From: Prolixibacteraceae bacterium UBA1413
Lineage (GTDB): Bacteria; Bacteroidota; Bacteroidia; Bacteroidales; Prolixibacteraceae
Assembly (NCBI GenBank): GCA_002304925.1
Contig: DBPT01000017.1
Span: forward strand, 123,885-187,884
DNA: 64,000 bases
Direction of reading: 5' to 3'
Position numbers and translations under genes: made by a program
The notes under the pieces: model-generated
Told to the model about the DNA's origin: nothing
The model's database searches: none
The model's input: only the letters and a program-made list of their open reading frames with translations
Shown here: one piece after another, positions 34,359-43,259 of the stretch
Position numbering within the stretch: position 1 is the stretch's first letter
How the letters are laid out: every line of letters starts with the position of its first letter

Positions 34359-34964
34359 ATGGAAATCAAACAAGCCCGCTTTTTTGTTAGCAACAGCGAT
34401 CCCGGGAAATGTCCGCGGCCCGATAAGCCGGAGTACGCCTTCATCGGCCGGTCGAATGTCGGCAAGTCCTCGCTCATCAACATGCTCACCAACAGCAAGT
34501 CGCTGGCGAAGACCTCAGGGAAACCCGGCAAAACCCGGCTGATCAACCATTTTCTGATCGATGAGTCGTGGTATCTGGTTGACCTCCCCGGCTACGGATA
34601 TGCGAAAGTTCCGAAAGCCGAAAGGGAGAAGTGGGAGAAGTTCTTCAGGGCGTATATCCTTCAGCGGGTCAACCTCTGCTGTCTGTTCGTTCTGGTCGAC
34701 ATCCGTCATCAGGCCATGGAGTCCGACCTCGGCTTCATGACCTGGCTGGGGGAGAACCAGGTCCCCTTTGCGGTGGTTTTCACCAAGAGCGACAAACTGA
34801 AGCCCGAGGCTGCTGAACTGGCAATCCTGAAATACAAAGAGGTGCTCTCGGGATTGTTCGAGCCTCTTCCGCATATTTTCATTACCTCGTCTTCCCGGAT
34901 CCTGGGAAAGAAGGAGATCCTGGACTTCATCGGGGAAGTCTCCGCCTCCTGGGGGAAACTCTGA
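34359..34964 (+). CDS. engB: Ribosome-biogenesis GTP-binding protein YsxC/EngB
   Basis: EngB is a GTPase needed for assembly of the large ribosomal subunit. The 201-residue protein has G1 GRSNVGKSSLIN, G3 DLPGYGYAK and G4 FTKSDK, in a single G domain. Start ATG 34359 is 7 bp after manA, so the two are probably co-transcribed. Ends at SASWGKL. Confidence 0.95.
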   Translation: MEIKQARFFVSNSDPGKCPRPDKPEYAFIGRSNVGKSSLINMLTNSKSLAKTSGKPGKTRLINHFLIDESWYLVDLPGYGYAKVPKAEREKWEKFFRAYILQRVNLCCLFVLVDIRHQAMESDLGFMTWLGENQVPFAVVFTKSDKLKPEAAELAILKYKEVLSGLFEPLPHIFITSSSRILGKKEILDFIGEVSASWGKL

Positions 34965-35034
34965 CCCACGAAACTTTCCCTTCGCAAAATACCACCAATC
35001 TTTACCGGACTGTTCCACGGAATGTGTAAAGTTA

Positions 35035-35042
35035 TAACTTTG
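35035..35042 (+). promoter_or_regulatory. Bacteroidota -7 promoter element for prs
   Basis: TAACTTTG is an exact TAnnTTTG match, 31 bp before the prs start. It shows that prs starts its own transcript after the manA-engB unit. Confidence 0.6.
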
Positions 35043-35073
35043 CATAACTATCGGACCATGAAAAGCAACGATT

Positions 35074-36015
35074 ATGGGAACCAAACGTCATCCTCTGAAA
35101 GTCTTTTCTTGTCGCTATTCGCGATATCTGGCTGAAGAAATCTGCAAAAGTCTGGAAATCGAACTGGGGGAGACCTCGTGTGCGGTTTTTTCCGACGGTG
35201 AATTTGAACCCTGTTTTGAAGAGACGATTCGCGGCTCTCATGTTTTCATTGTTCAGTCGACCCCTCCTCCGGCCGACAACATAATGGAACTTCTTCTGAT
35301 GATCGATGCGGCCAAGCGTGCCAGTGCCTACAAGGTTATTGCCGTGATCCCCTATTTCGGTTATGCGCGGCAGGACCGCAAGGACAAGCCGCGGGTTTCG
35401 ATCGGGGCCAAGCTGATGGCCGATCTCCTTTCGGCAGCCGGCGTGGACCGGGTGATCACTATGGACCTCCATGCCGACCAGATCCAGGGATTTTTCAATG
35501 TTCCTGTGGATCACCTGTTTGCGTCGGCCCTGTTCATCCCCTTTATCCGGAACCTGGGATTGCGCGATATCACCATTGCTTCTCCCGATGTGGGGGGCAC
35601 CAAGCGGGCCAATACCTATGCGCGCCTTTTGGAAACCGACATGGTGATCTGCCATAAGTCGCGCGCCAAAGCCAACGTGGTCGACTCGATGACCCTGATC
35701 GGAGAAGTGGCGGGGAAAGACGTCATCATCGTCGATGACATGATCGACACTGCCGGCACCATGTCCAAAGCCGCCCGGCTGATGGTCGAAAAGGGCGCCA
35801 ACAGTGTACGCGCTTTCGCCGCCCACGGAGTCCTGTCGGGGCCCGCCATCGAAAATATCGAGAAATCGGTGCTCGAAGAACTATACTTCACCAATTCCCT
35901 TCCTCCGAAAACCACTTCACCCAAGCTGAAATACATTTCCGTGGCCGGAGCTTTCGCCGAAGCCATCGGAAGGGTATACAAAAATCGGTCGATTAGTTCG
36001 TTATATTTCAAGTAA
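35074..36015 (+). CDS. prs: Ribose-phosphate pyrophosphokinase (PRPP synthetase)
   Basis: Prs makes PRPP from ribose 5-phosphate and ATP for nucleotide, His and Trp synthesis. The 313-residue protein has FSDGEFEPCFEETIRG, YFGYARQDRKDKPRVSIGAKL, ITMDLHADQIQGFF and the PRPP-binding loop VIIVDDMIDTAGTM. Length and motifs fit class I Prs. Start at ATG 35074 gives MGTKRHPLKVFSCRYS, a slightly divergent beginning (FSCRYSRYLAEEI in place of the usual FSGxSNPxLAxxI). Confidence 0.95.
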   Translation: MGTKRHPLKVFSCRYSRYLAEEICKSLEIELGETSCAVFSDGEFEPCFEETIRGSHVFIVQSTPPPADNIMELLLMIDAAKRASAYKVIAVIPYFGYARQDRKDKPRVSIGAKLMADLLSAAGVDRVITMDLHADQIQGFFNVPVDHLFASALFIPFIRNLGLRDITIASPDVGGTKRANTYARLLETDMVICHKSRAKANVVDSMTLIGEVAGKDVIIVDDMIDTAGTMSKAARLMVEKGANSVRAFAAHGVLSGPAIENIEKSVLEELYFTNSLPPKTTSPKLKYISVAGAFAEAIGRVYKNRSISSLYFK

Positions 36016-36019
36016 GTGC

Positions 36020-36027
36020 TATATTTG
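36020..36027 (+). promoter_or_regulatory. Bacteroidota -7 promoter element for rplY-pth
   Basis: TATATTTG matches TAnnTTTG exactly, 120 bp before the rplY start. The long leader contains a tccgcgga palindrome near 36080 that may be a regulatory structure for ribosomal protein synthesis. Confidence 0.55.
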
Positions 36028-36147
36028 CACCGCTTTTTTCAAAACGGCAGCCATATCGGTTATGCATGCTGTTTGTCTTTCCGCGGAAGTATTTGCGTTT
36101 CCGCAGAAGGAAGAACTGAGTACCATAATTAATTTAAAAGTCTTAAA

Positions 36148-36741
36148 ATGAAGTCATTAGAGATCAATGGAAAAATCCGGGAAGTAACCGGAAAGAAAGA
36201 TTCGAAAAAGCTGCGTCTACAGAAACTGGTTCCCTGTGTGCTTTACGGGGGTGAAAACCCGATTCATTTCAGTGTTCCGTTCAGTGAATTCCGTTCGTTG
36301 GTGTACACCCCCGATGTGTTTGTGGTGAACCTCAACCTGGAAGGGAAAGTTCATCAGGCGATCCTTCAGGATATGCAGTGGCATCCTGTGGAAGAAGAAC
36401 TGATCCATGCCGATTTTCTGGGCATCAGCGAAAAGAAGCCGGTGAAGGTGGAACTTCCTGTCAAAATCGTGGGGAGTGCCAGAGGGATCAAGGCCGGGGG
36501 TAAACTGAAGATGAACATGCGGAAGATCAGGGTGAAGGGGCTGGTGAAGAACCTTCCCGATGTCGTGAATGTTGATGTGACAAGCCTTGACGTGGGACAG
36601 AGCGTGAAAGTGGGTGACCTGCATTTTGAAGGCATGGAATTCCTTACCGGAAAATCGAATGTCATCGCCACCGTTTCCATTACCCGTGCTTCCAAGGCTG
36701 CCGCTGCGGCTGCCGCTACGGAAAAAGGCGGTAAGAAATAA
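36148..36741 (+). CDS. rplY: 50S ribosomal protein L25/general stress protein Ctc
   Basis: L25 binds 5S rRNA. The 197-residue protein is the long Ctc-type form with an N-terminal L25 domain (GKKDSKKLRLQKLVPCVLYGG) and a C-terminal beta domain (from about residue 95). It ends in an Ala- and Lys-rich tail (KAAAAAAATEKGGKK), common in this family. pth follows after 15 bp; the ctc-pth pair is conserved in many bacteria. Confidence 0.93.
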   Translation: MKSLEINGKIREVTGKKDSKKLRLQKLVPCVLYGGENPIHFSVPFSEFRSLVYTPDVFVVNLNLEGKVHQAILQDMQWHPVEEELIHADFLGISEKKPVKVELPVKIVGSARGIKAGGKLKMNMRKIRVKGLVKNLPDVVNVDVTSLDVGQSVKVGDLHFEGMEFLTGKSNVIATVSITRASKAAAAAAATEKGGKK

Positions 36742-36756
36742 TTAATACCGACGTCG

Positions 36757-37356
36757 TTGAAATACCTGGTTGCCGGACTGGGCAATATCGGAAAGGAATA
36801 CGACAATACCCGCCACAACGTTGGCTTTTTGATATTGGACGCGCTGGCCGGTGCGTCCAATATTGTTTTTGAGGATCGTCGTTACGGATTTGTGGCAGAA
36901 TACAAATTCGCGGGGCGGATTTTTGTTTTGCTGCGGCCGACCACCTATGTCAACCTTAGCGGACGTGCCGTCAATTATTGGCTGAAAAAGGAGAATATTC
37001 CCCTGTCGAACTTGCTTGTGGTATGCGATGACCTGGCGCTTCCCTTCGGAACCATCAGGGTGAAGGCCAAAGGGAGTGACGGGGGTCACAACGGACTGCG
37101 GAACATCAGCGATGTGCTGGGGTCCAACGAATTTGCGAGGCTTCGGTTCGGAATCGGGGATAATTTCCACCGGGGTTATCAGGTGGACTATGTTTTGGGA
37201 CGGTGGACCCCGGATGAGAAGAAGGAGTTGCCTCCCCTTGTCGACACCAGCATGGAGGTGATTCGGAGTTTCGGCACCCTGGGTATAGACCGCACCATGA
37301 ACTTATATAACAAGAGGCCCGGTGGCTCCAGCCCTGAAAAGGTTGAAATTCACTAA
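36757..37356 (+). CDS. pth: Peptidyl-tRNA hydrolase (TTG start)
   Basis: Pth frees tRNA from peptidyl-tRNA that has dropped off ribosomes. The 199-residue protein begins KYLVAGLGNIGKEYDNTRHNVGF, with the conserved Asn and catalytic His, and has PTTYVNLSGRAV, VVCDDLALPFG and GSDGGHNGLRNI. The start must be TTG 36757: a stop lies just upstream in frame and no ATG precedes the conserved N-terminus. It is 15 bp downstream of rplY. Confidence 0.93.
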   Translation: MKYLVAGLGNIGKEYDNTRHNVGFLILDALAGASNIVFEDRRYGFVAEYKFAGRIFVLLRPTTYVNLSGRAVNYWLKKENIPLSNLLVVCDDLALPFGTIRVKAKGSDGGHNGLRNISDVLGSNEFARLRFGIGDNFHRGYQVDYVLGRWTPDEKKELPPLVDTSMEVIRSFGTLGIDRTMNLYNKRPGGSSPEKVEIH

Positions 37357-37374
37357 CCCATGGTGACCGAAGAA

Positions 37375-37400
37375 GGTTGAGGTTCAGATTAAGATTCATT
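37375..37400 (+). repeat. GGTTGAGG-type short repeat between pth and hslR
   Basis: The run aggttgaggttcagattaag uses the same unit as the murB insert. It follows the pth stop and precedes the S4-domain gene. Confidence 0.5.
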
Positions 37401-37479
37401 AAATGGCGTAGACCGCGGGAACCTGAAAGAGCTGAACTCAGTAATTCCCGGTAAAGCCGGGGGGCAGCACAGAGAGATT

Positions 37480-37857
37480 ATGACAGACTATCCCCGTATC
37501 GACAAATGGCTCTGGTCTGTGCGGATTTTCCACACCCGCACCCAGGCTGCAGAGGCCTGCCGCAAAGGCCAGGTCATGATGGACGGACTGCCTGTAAAGG
37601 CTTCCCGTGTGGTGAAACCCGGCGACATCGTGAAGGTGCGCTGGTCGCCCATCTGGCGCAGCTACAAGGCGCTGGAACCTATCAACAGCAGGGTGGGGGC
37701 AAAAGAGGTGCCCCGGTACATGACGGATGTAACGCCGCCTGAGGAGTTGGAGGTTCTTGAGATGCACAAAGCCGGACAGTGGATCTTCCGCGAGCGCGGA
37801 ACCGGCCGTCCCACTAAAAAAGAGCGTCGCGACCTGGAGGATTTTTTCGGGGGATGA
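37480..37857 (+). CDS. hslR: S4-domain RNA-binding protein, Hsp15 family
   Basis: Hsp15 binds free 50S subunits carrying nascent chains. The 125-residue protein starts with an S4 domain (RIDKWLWSVRIFHTRTQAAEACRKGQVMMDG) followed by KPGDIVKVR and ends in a basic tail, GRPTKKERRDLEDFF, typical of bacterial Hsp15-type proteins. It ends 36 bp from the convergent amidase gene; the short gap contains a cccttaacctcaccc repeat unit. Confidence 0.88.
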   Translation: MTDYPRIDKWLWSVRIFHTRTQAAEACRKGQVMMDGLPVKASRVVKPGDIVKVRWSPIWRSYKALEPINSRVGAKEVPRYMTDVTPPEELEVLEMHKAGQWIFRERGTGRPTKKERRDLEDFFGG

Positions 37858-37893
37858 TAAGGTTTATTTCCCTCCCTTAACCTCACCCTTAGT

Positions 37894-38805
37894 TTATTTG
37901 TTGGTTTTAAAATCTTTCACCAGCGCCTCCGTCATCCAGTTAGCCAGGGCCTGGCGGTTGTCGGCCGTGATGATCCGTTGCTGGTCCCGTTTGTGGTGGA
38001 TATTCCCCAGTTCGATATATACCGACACAGGAAGGGTGTTGGCCACCACGTAGAGGTTCCGGTCCGACACGGTGCCGTGATATCCCCTGCCGGGTTGATG
38101 TTTCCGGTATTTTTCCTCAAAAGTGTTTTTCATGATCCGGGCTGTTTTCTCCCCGGTCTTGCTCCGCTTGTCGTGGTAGAAGAATACGTCGATGTTTTTG
38201 TTGGTGCTCCGGGCGTCGACGTGGACGGAGATCATCCGCTGGAATTTTCCCTTATTGGCGCGGTAGAGTTTGTTGACGGCCTCGGTGCGTTGCCGCAACC
38301 GCTGCACCTGGTTGAGGGGAATGGTCAGGTTGGGATAGCAGACTTCGTCCTTGTCCAGCTTCAGGATCACATCATCGCGGATGCCGTCGTTGGGGTCACG
38401 GGTGATGAAATAAACCGTCGCGCCCCTTTCGATCAGGTTGCGCCCCAGCCGCAGGATCACATCATAGGCATACTCATCCTCGCTGATGGTGTGGCCGTTG
38501 TATTTCCCCAGGGCACCGGGATCGGGACCCCCGTGTCCCGATTTCAAGTAGTAGATCGCTCCACTGAGCTCATTGCTTGAAATGGTCACCTGCTGGTATT
38601 TTGGTCCGAAGATCTTGTAGGTTCTGGTAGTCTGAGCCACCAGAGGGCGCGGTGCCAGAAGACATCCCACAAGAAGACATCCCACCAACAGGAATCCCGC
38701 CGGGAGGAAGAAGCCCATGGCCGCCACCCTGGTGAGCAGAATTATGCGTATCGAAAAGCTGGGAAGCACTCTCAATGGCTCTATTTTATTCTCCTTAATA
38801 ACCAT
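37894..38805 (-). CDS. N-acetylmuramoyl-L-alanine amidase (Amidase_3)
   Basis: The enzyme cuts the bond between MurNAc and the stem peptide during cell separation. The 303-residue protein has zinc ligands in SGHGGPDPG, SEDEYAYDV and ISVHVDA, and the catalytic Glu in VYIELGNIHH. The N-terminus is exported: a hydrophobic segment containing two tandem copies of LVGCLL (15-bp DNA duplication near 38658-38690) ends at PLVAQ. The start could be ATG 38805 or an internal Met nearer the hydrophobic segment (MGFFLPAG). Single gene, divergent from lnt. Confidence 0.9.
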   Translation of the reverse strand: MVIKENKIEPLRVLPSFSIRIILLTRVAAMGFFLPAGFLLVGCLLVGCLLAPRPLVAQTTRTYKIFGPKYQQVTISSNELSGAIYYLKSGHGGPDPGALGKYNGHTISEDEYAYDVILRLGRNLIERGATVYFITRDPNDGIRDDVILKLDKDEVCYPNLTIPLNQVQRLRQRTEAVNKLYRANKGKFQRMISVHVDARSTNKNIDVFFYHDKRSKTGEKTARIMKNTFEEKYRKHQPGRGYHGTVSDRNLYVVANTLPVSVYIELGNIHHKRDQQRIITADNRQALANWMTEALVKDFKTNK

Positions 38806-38834
38806 GATTTTGACAAAATAGTTTTTTAAAAGGT

Positions 38835-38842
38835 TATTTTTG
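38835..38842 (+). promoter_or_regulatory. Bacteroidota -7 promoter element upstream of lnt
   Basis: TATTTTTG matches TAnnTTTG exactly and lies 104 bp before the lnt start in the amidase-lnt divergent gap. Confidence 0.45.
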
Positions 38843-38946
38843 TTTCCTGAAGCCAGTATCTTTCACACGGGTGATGTTAATAACCCATGGTGAACGTAGG
38901 AAGAAACATATTATCAGGAGTTTCGGAAAACCTAAAATAGCGGATT

Positions 38947-40551
38947 ATGAAGAGACCAATACGCTGGATGCTTGCAGTGATGTCGGGGGTTATGCTCAGC
39001 CTTCCCTGGCTTGGCTTTCCGGGGTGGCTCCTCTTTGCGGGCTTCCTGCCCCTGCTCCTCCTCGACGATTTTTTCGTGAGGGAGCAGGGTCGTTTCCGGA
39101 GCATCTCCTTCCAGGGTCATGCTTTTCTCTCATTTCTGATCTGGAACGGGCTGACCACCTGGTGGATCTGGCATGCCACCCCTGCGGGGGCACTGTTCGC
39201 CATCATCGTGAACGCTTTCCTGATGTCGCTGGTTTTCTGGCTGGCGCATCTGGCGCGGCGCGCCTTCCGGGGAACACCTGGATACCTGGCTTACGTGGTC
39301 TTCTGGCTCTCTTTTGAATTTTTCCACTACCACTGGGATATCGAATGGCCGTGGCTCACTCTCGGAAACGGCTTCAGTAATAATGTCATGCTGGTACAAT
39401 GGTATGAATATACCGGTGTTTTCGGTGGAAGTCTCTGGGTGTGGCTGGTCGGCATCCTTCTGTTCGGCTTTCTGAAGATGGTAGTCGACGGGTTTCCCCT
39501 CCGGCAGAAAGTCACCCGGGGCGTCCTGCTCTTGGTGGTGGTCGCGTTGCCCACCGTCTGGTCGGTGATCCGCTACCACAACTATGAGGAAAAGGAAGAC
39601 CTCCGAACCGTGCTCATCATCCAGCCCAACATCGATCCCTATACCGAAAGCCATGGAGAAGGCTCTGTCAACGAGAAGCTGATGAAATTCATTCAGATCG
39701 CCGAGAACAACCTTATCGGGGGAATCGATTTTATCGTGGGTCCCGAAACTGTCTTCGAGGAGAACTGGGACGAGGGCAACCTGCTGCGGTATCCCGCCTT
39801 CAGGCAGTTGCAGGAGCTGACGCGCATGAGCGGGGGGAGCAGATTGGTAATCGGGGCGTCGACCTTCCGGATTTACCGGGAAGGGGAGGAGGTGCCGGCC
39901 ACTGCCCGTCGTGCAGCCGACGGACTGGTCTACGACGTATACAATGCAGCCATTTATACCGGTGCTGACGGGGGATACCAGGTCTACCACAAGTCCATCC
40001 TGGTACCGGGAGTGGAGAAGATGCCCTTCCGGAAATATCTGAAATTCCTCGATTCCTTCATCATCAACCTGGGGGGCACCACCGGCACTCTGGGCAAGCA
40101 GGACGAGCCCACCAGCTTCATTACGCCTGAAGGGGACCGGGTGGCGCCTGCCATCTGTTATGAGTCTGCCTTCGGGGGGTATATGGCTGAGTTTATCCGG
40201 AAGGGTGCCGGGGCGATCTTTATCATCACCAATGACGGATGGTGGAAAAATACGCCCGGCTACCGGCAGCATTTTTCCTTTGCCCGCCTGCGGGCGGTGG
40301 AGAGCCGGCGCAGTGTGGCCCGTTCGGCCAATACCGGAATATCGGGATTTATAAGCCAACGGGGGGAAGTGCTGCAGCGCAGCAAATGGTGGGTGGAGGA
40401 TGCCCTCACTGCGCAGATCAACTTCAATGACAAGCTCACCTTTTATGTGAAGCACGGAGATTACATCGCCCGGGTGTCGGTTTTCATGGCGGCGTTGACC
40501 CTGCTCAACCTGGTGGTGACCCTGATAAAGGGCAAAAAAAATCCGCACTAA
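38947..40551 (+). CDS. lnt: Apolipoprotein N-acyltransferase
   Basis: Lnt adds the third acyl chain to lipoproteins at the inner membrane. The 534-residue protein has several N-terminal membrane helices (to about residue 205) and a periplasmic nitrilase-like domain with the triad Glu267 (IVGPETVFEE), Lys349 (VYHKSILVPGVE) and Cys404 (AICYESAFG), then a C-terminal helix (about 505-525). The triad is complete. It is preceded by the divergent amidase gene. Confidence 0.92.
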   Translation: MKRPIRWMLAVMSGVMLSLPWLGFPGWLLFAGFLPLLLLDDFFVREQGRFRSISFQGHAFLSFLIWNGLTTWWIWHATPAGALFAIIVNAFLMSLVFWLAHLARRAFRGTPGYLAYVVFWLSFEFFHYHWDIEWPWLTLGNGFSNNVMLVQWYEYTGVFGGSLWVWLVGILLFGFLKMVVDGFPLRQKVTRGVLLLVVVALPTVWSVIRYHNYEEKEDLRTVLIIQPNIDPYTESHGEGSVNEKLMKFIQIAENNLIGGIDFIVGPETVFEENWDEGNLLRYPAFRQLQELTRMSGGSRLVIGASTFRIYREGEEVPATARRAADGLVYDVYNAAIYTGADGGYQVYHKSILVPGVEKMPFRKYLKFLDSFIINLGGTTGTLGKQDEPTSFITPEGDRVAPAICYESAFGGYMAEFIRKGAGAIFIITNDGWWKNTPGYRQHFSFARLRAVESRRSVARSANTGISGFISQRGEVLQRSKWWVEDALTAQINFNDKLTFYVKHGDYIARVSVFMAALTLLNLVVTLIKGKKNPH

Positions 40552-41088
40552 TTCTGATTGTGTAAAACCCCGGTGAACAGGATTTGAGTGCCCCGTCGCT
40601 CAAACGTCCAACGGTCCGAAGACTCATCCCGACAAAGTCGGAACTACCAGGCCTGTTTTTACGCCGGAAAGCTATCTCGTTTCGATGTTTAGTGTTGAGT
40701 TTACCAACGAGAGAATTAATGCGGAAATATCTTTGGTTTCAATGAACGTCTGATGCTCTTCAAAAGTAGTTTTAATATTCCGAGATACCAAATCTTTTGA
40801 AAGTTTTAACAATCTCAAGCTCCTCTTTTTCTGCCGGAAAGGCTTTAATTTCCTCAATTTCCGGTGAATACAGACAGGGCTCCCGGAAGCTTAGCTGCCC
40901 GAATTGCGGGAAATATCGGAATATGGCCATTTTTCAACCTGATTATTTGGAATTACCGGTAAAAAAATATACTTTGCAAGGACGAAAAAGGTCGCTTGAA
41001 TGAATTTAGCAGAACATATTTCCCGTAAGCTTTGCGCCGGACATTTGCGTTTGCAACAATTTCTCATTAACCTATAAAAACTACTGTT
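40552..41088. other. Gap between lnt and the subtilase gene, with a possible decayed small ORF
   Basis: A minus-strand frame of 61 codons at 40672-40857 (FEEHQTFIETKDISALILSLVN near its end) looks protein-like, and in another frame just upstream the minus strand reads SPEIEEIKAFPAEKEELEIV. Together they could be a small gene split by a frameshift, but I recognise no family and cannot confirm it. The rest of the gap has no gene. A near -7 sequence, atactttgc, lies at about 40968-40977, spaced one base off from TAnnTTTG. Confidence 0.35.
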
Positions 41089-42942
41089 ATGAAAAGATGG
41101 TTTCGCTTTACCGCAATTTTCCTTATGCTTTTCCTTGCATTCTCCTGCATCGAAAACGATGAATTTATGACGCAGGATGATGAGGCCCTTCAGTTGAAGA
41201 AGGCGGATTCCGGCAATGCCGGCGACCGCTACATTGTAATTTTCCGCGACGATGTTACCGATCCCGACGGTGTCACCGAGACGTTGAAAGGACGGCACGG
41301 ATTCCAGAAAGGACATGTTTACAAGCATGCCATTAAGGGTTTTTCGGCCAGAATTCCTGCGCAGGCACTCGAAGGACTTCGGCGGAATCCCAATATTGCG
41401 TTGATAGAGCCTGACCTGGTGATGACCACCTGTGCCCAGACCATTCCGACAGGAATCAGGAGGTTTGCCGCCAATCTGAACAGCGTTGTTCCGATTGACG
41501 GAATTTCTGATTCTCCCGATGTGGATGTGGCAGTAGTGGATACCGGTGTAGACAAGGACCATGCTGACATGACGGTTGTCGGGGGTGTTCGCTATTACAA
41601 CGGTGGATCTTCCGACAGCAATTATGACGATGACAATGGCCACGGATCTCATGTCGCCGGAACCATAGGCGCCAAAGACAACGATTTTGGTGTGGTGGGT
41701 GTTTGTCCGGGTGCCCGTATCTGGGCTGTCAAGGTGCTGAGTAGCAGTGGATCGGGCTACACCAGTGACATCATTGCAGGACTTAACTGGGTAGCGGCAA
41801 GGTCGTCAGAAATTGAGGTAATCAATATGAGTCTCGGCGGAACAGGGACAAGCACATCTTATCGTACGGCGGTGCAGAATTGTGTGAACAAAGGCATCGT
41901 GGTTGTGGTTGCTGCCGGCAACAGCAAAGTGGATGTTTATGGAAAGGATGGGAGATTCGGAACGTCTGACGATTACATTCCGGCTTCATATCCCGAAGTG
42001 ATGACCATTTCGGCGCTGGCCGATTCTGACGGACAACCCGGCGGACTGGGTGGTTCCACCTCCTATGGCGCCGATGATTCCTGGGCGACTTTCAGCAACT
42101 ACAGCAAGAGCGTAACATCGGGAAATCCTGTCACTTCCGCGGGGAAAGCCATCGACCTGATCCTTCCGGGGGTAAACATCCTCTCTTGTTATAAGGATGC
42201 CAACTATGCCACCATGAGCGGCACCAGCATGGCGTCTCCGCACGCGGCCGGACTGGTCGCCCTTTACATTGTGCAGAACGGACGGGCTACCAATGCAGCA
42301 GGAGTTTACAGCATCAGACAGGCGTTGATCGATGGAGGAAAACTTCAGACGAGTGCCGAAGGATTGAATACCCAGAACGATCCCGATGGCAACAAGGAGA
42401 ATCTTGGATGGGCAGACCTCTCCGGCGGCGGAACTCCTCCGCAACCTCCGGTGAACCAACCGCCTGTCGCCGGCTTTACTACCACAATATCGGAATTGAC
42501 AGTTAACTTTACCGATACCAGCACTGACAGCGATGGTACCATCTCATCCTGGAACTGGAATTTCGGTGACGGAAGCACCTCTGCATCACAAAATCCTTCG
42601 CATACTTATGCTGCTGCCGGGACATACAATGTCTCCCTGACAGTGACCGATGACGACGGAGCCACCGGAACCAAATCGCAAAGCGTGACGGTCACGGCTG
42701 CACCGGAACCCACTGACATTGTGCTGACCTACACTACAGTTAAATTCTTCAGCTGGATGCGGGTTACCCTTCAATGGACGGGAGGTACTCCTAAATATAA
42801 GGTTAAGCGCAATGGATCAACGATTGCTACCGTTTCTTCAAAAAGTTATACCAACACCCTGACCCGGAAGGGAACCTACACCTACCAGGTGGTTGACAGC
42901 AATGGCGTAGCTTCCAATACGGTGTCGGTACCCTTTAATTAG
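41089..42942 (+). CDS. Subtilisin-like S8 serine protease lipoprotein with PKD domain
   Basis: The 617-residue protein begins with a signal peptide and lipobox (LAFSC, Cys20). An inhibitor I9 prodomain (about 46-112) precedes the protease domain with Asp151 (VAVVDTGVDKDH), His185 (NGHGSHVAGT), Asn278 (AAGNS) and Ser380 (SGTSMASPHAAG). A PKD domain follows at about 462-545 (NWNFGDGSTSASQNPSHTYA), then an Ig-like C-terminal domain of about 70 residues. It has no T9SS sorting domain, so it is probably a surface or periplasmic lipoprotein that autoprocesses. All catalytic residues are present. Confidence 0.92.
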   Translation: MKRWFRFTAIFLMLFLAFSCIENDEFMTQDDEALQLKKADSGNAGDRYIVIFRDDVTDPDGVTETLKGRHGFQKGHVYKHAIKGFSARIPAQALEGLRRNPNIALIEPDLVMTTCAQTIPTGIRRFAANLNSVVPIDGISDSPDVDVAVVDTGVDKDHADMTVVGGVRYYNGGSSDSNYDDDNGHGSHVAGTIGAKDNDFGVVGVCPGARIWAVKVLSSSGSGYTSDIIAGLNWVAARSSEIEVINMSLGGTGTSTSYRTAVQNCVNKGIVVVVAAGNSKVDVYGKDGRFGTSDDYIPASYPEVMTISALADSDGQPGGLGGSTSYGADDSWATFSNYSKSVTSGNPVTSAGKAIDLILPGVNILSCYKDANYATMSGTSMASPHAAGLVALYIVQNGRATNAAGVYSIRQALIDGGKLQTSAEGLNTQNDPDGNKENLGWADLSGGGTPPQPPVNQPPVAGFTTTISELTVNFTDTSTDSDGTISSWNWNFGDGSTSASQNPSHTYAAAGTYNVSLTVTDDDGATGTKSQSVTVTAAPEPTDIVLTYTTVKFFSWMRVTLQWTGGTPKYKVKRNGSTIATVSSKSYTNTLTRKGTYTYQVVDSNGVASNTVSVPFN

Positions 42943-42950
42943 CCTGACGG

Positions 42951-42973
42951 TTTTTCCGGGTTCACCGGAAAAA
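42951..42973. terminator. Hairpin after the subtilase gene
   Basis: A perfect 9-bp stem (tttttccgg / ccggaaaaa) with loop gttca starts 9 bp after the stop codon. It has no clear T-tail on the plus strand after the stem, so termination is likely but not certain. Confidence 0.55.
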
Positions 42974-43045
42974 CTACGGTTAATGTCCTGGATTGCATGG
43001 CTTGAGAAGGCTTTGTCCGATCTGGTGTCAGCTATGGCAAAACAG

Positions 43046-43235
43046 TGTTTGCTTACCCCGCAGGCTCCGCCGCGGGGTAAGCAAACAACACCTGTAGGAT
43101 GACCTTGCCAAAATCGGATTGACTACATCCGTTCTTTTAGCTAGCTACGCATCAATGGTTAGTCTCTGCTTTTGGCTGATCCGGTGCTGAAATCCGTCGA
43201 ACGCATTCCGGTTTTCCGGGATTCGTTTCCCTGTT
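43046..43235. repeat. Dispersed palindromic intergenic repeat, copy C, with a 16-bp perfect hairpin
   Basis: Arms 43046-43061 (tgtttgcttaccccgc) and 43072-43087 pair perfectly around a 10-nt loop. The following sequence shares gactacatccgttcttt, a ggctga..tg.tgaaa..cgtcgaa block and ttttccgggattcgtttccc with copy A at 305-420, but with the order of hairpin and block changed. The stretch between the subtilase and SEC-C genes contains no gene. Confidence 0.75.
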
Positions 43236-43259
43236 GGCTCAAGTGCGGAAAGTTATCAT

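Noticed and set aside
39130..40548. Long minus-strand frame of 472 codons opposite lnt
   Set aside because: It lies entirely within lnt, whose catalytic triad is complete; His/Gln/Pro-rich shadow sequence.
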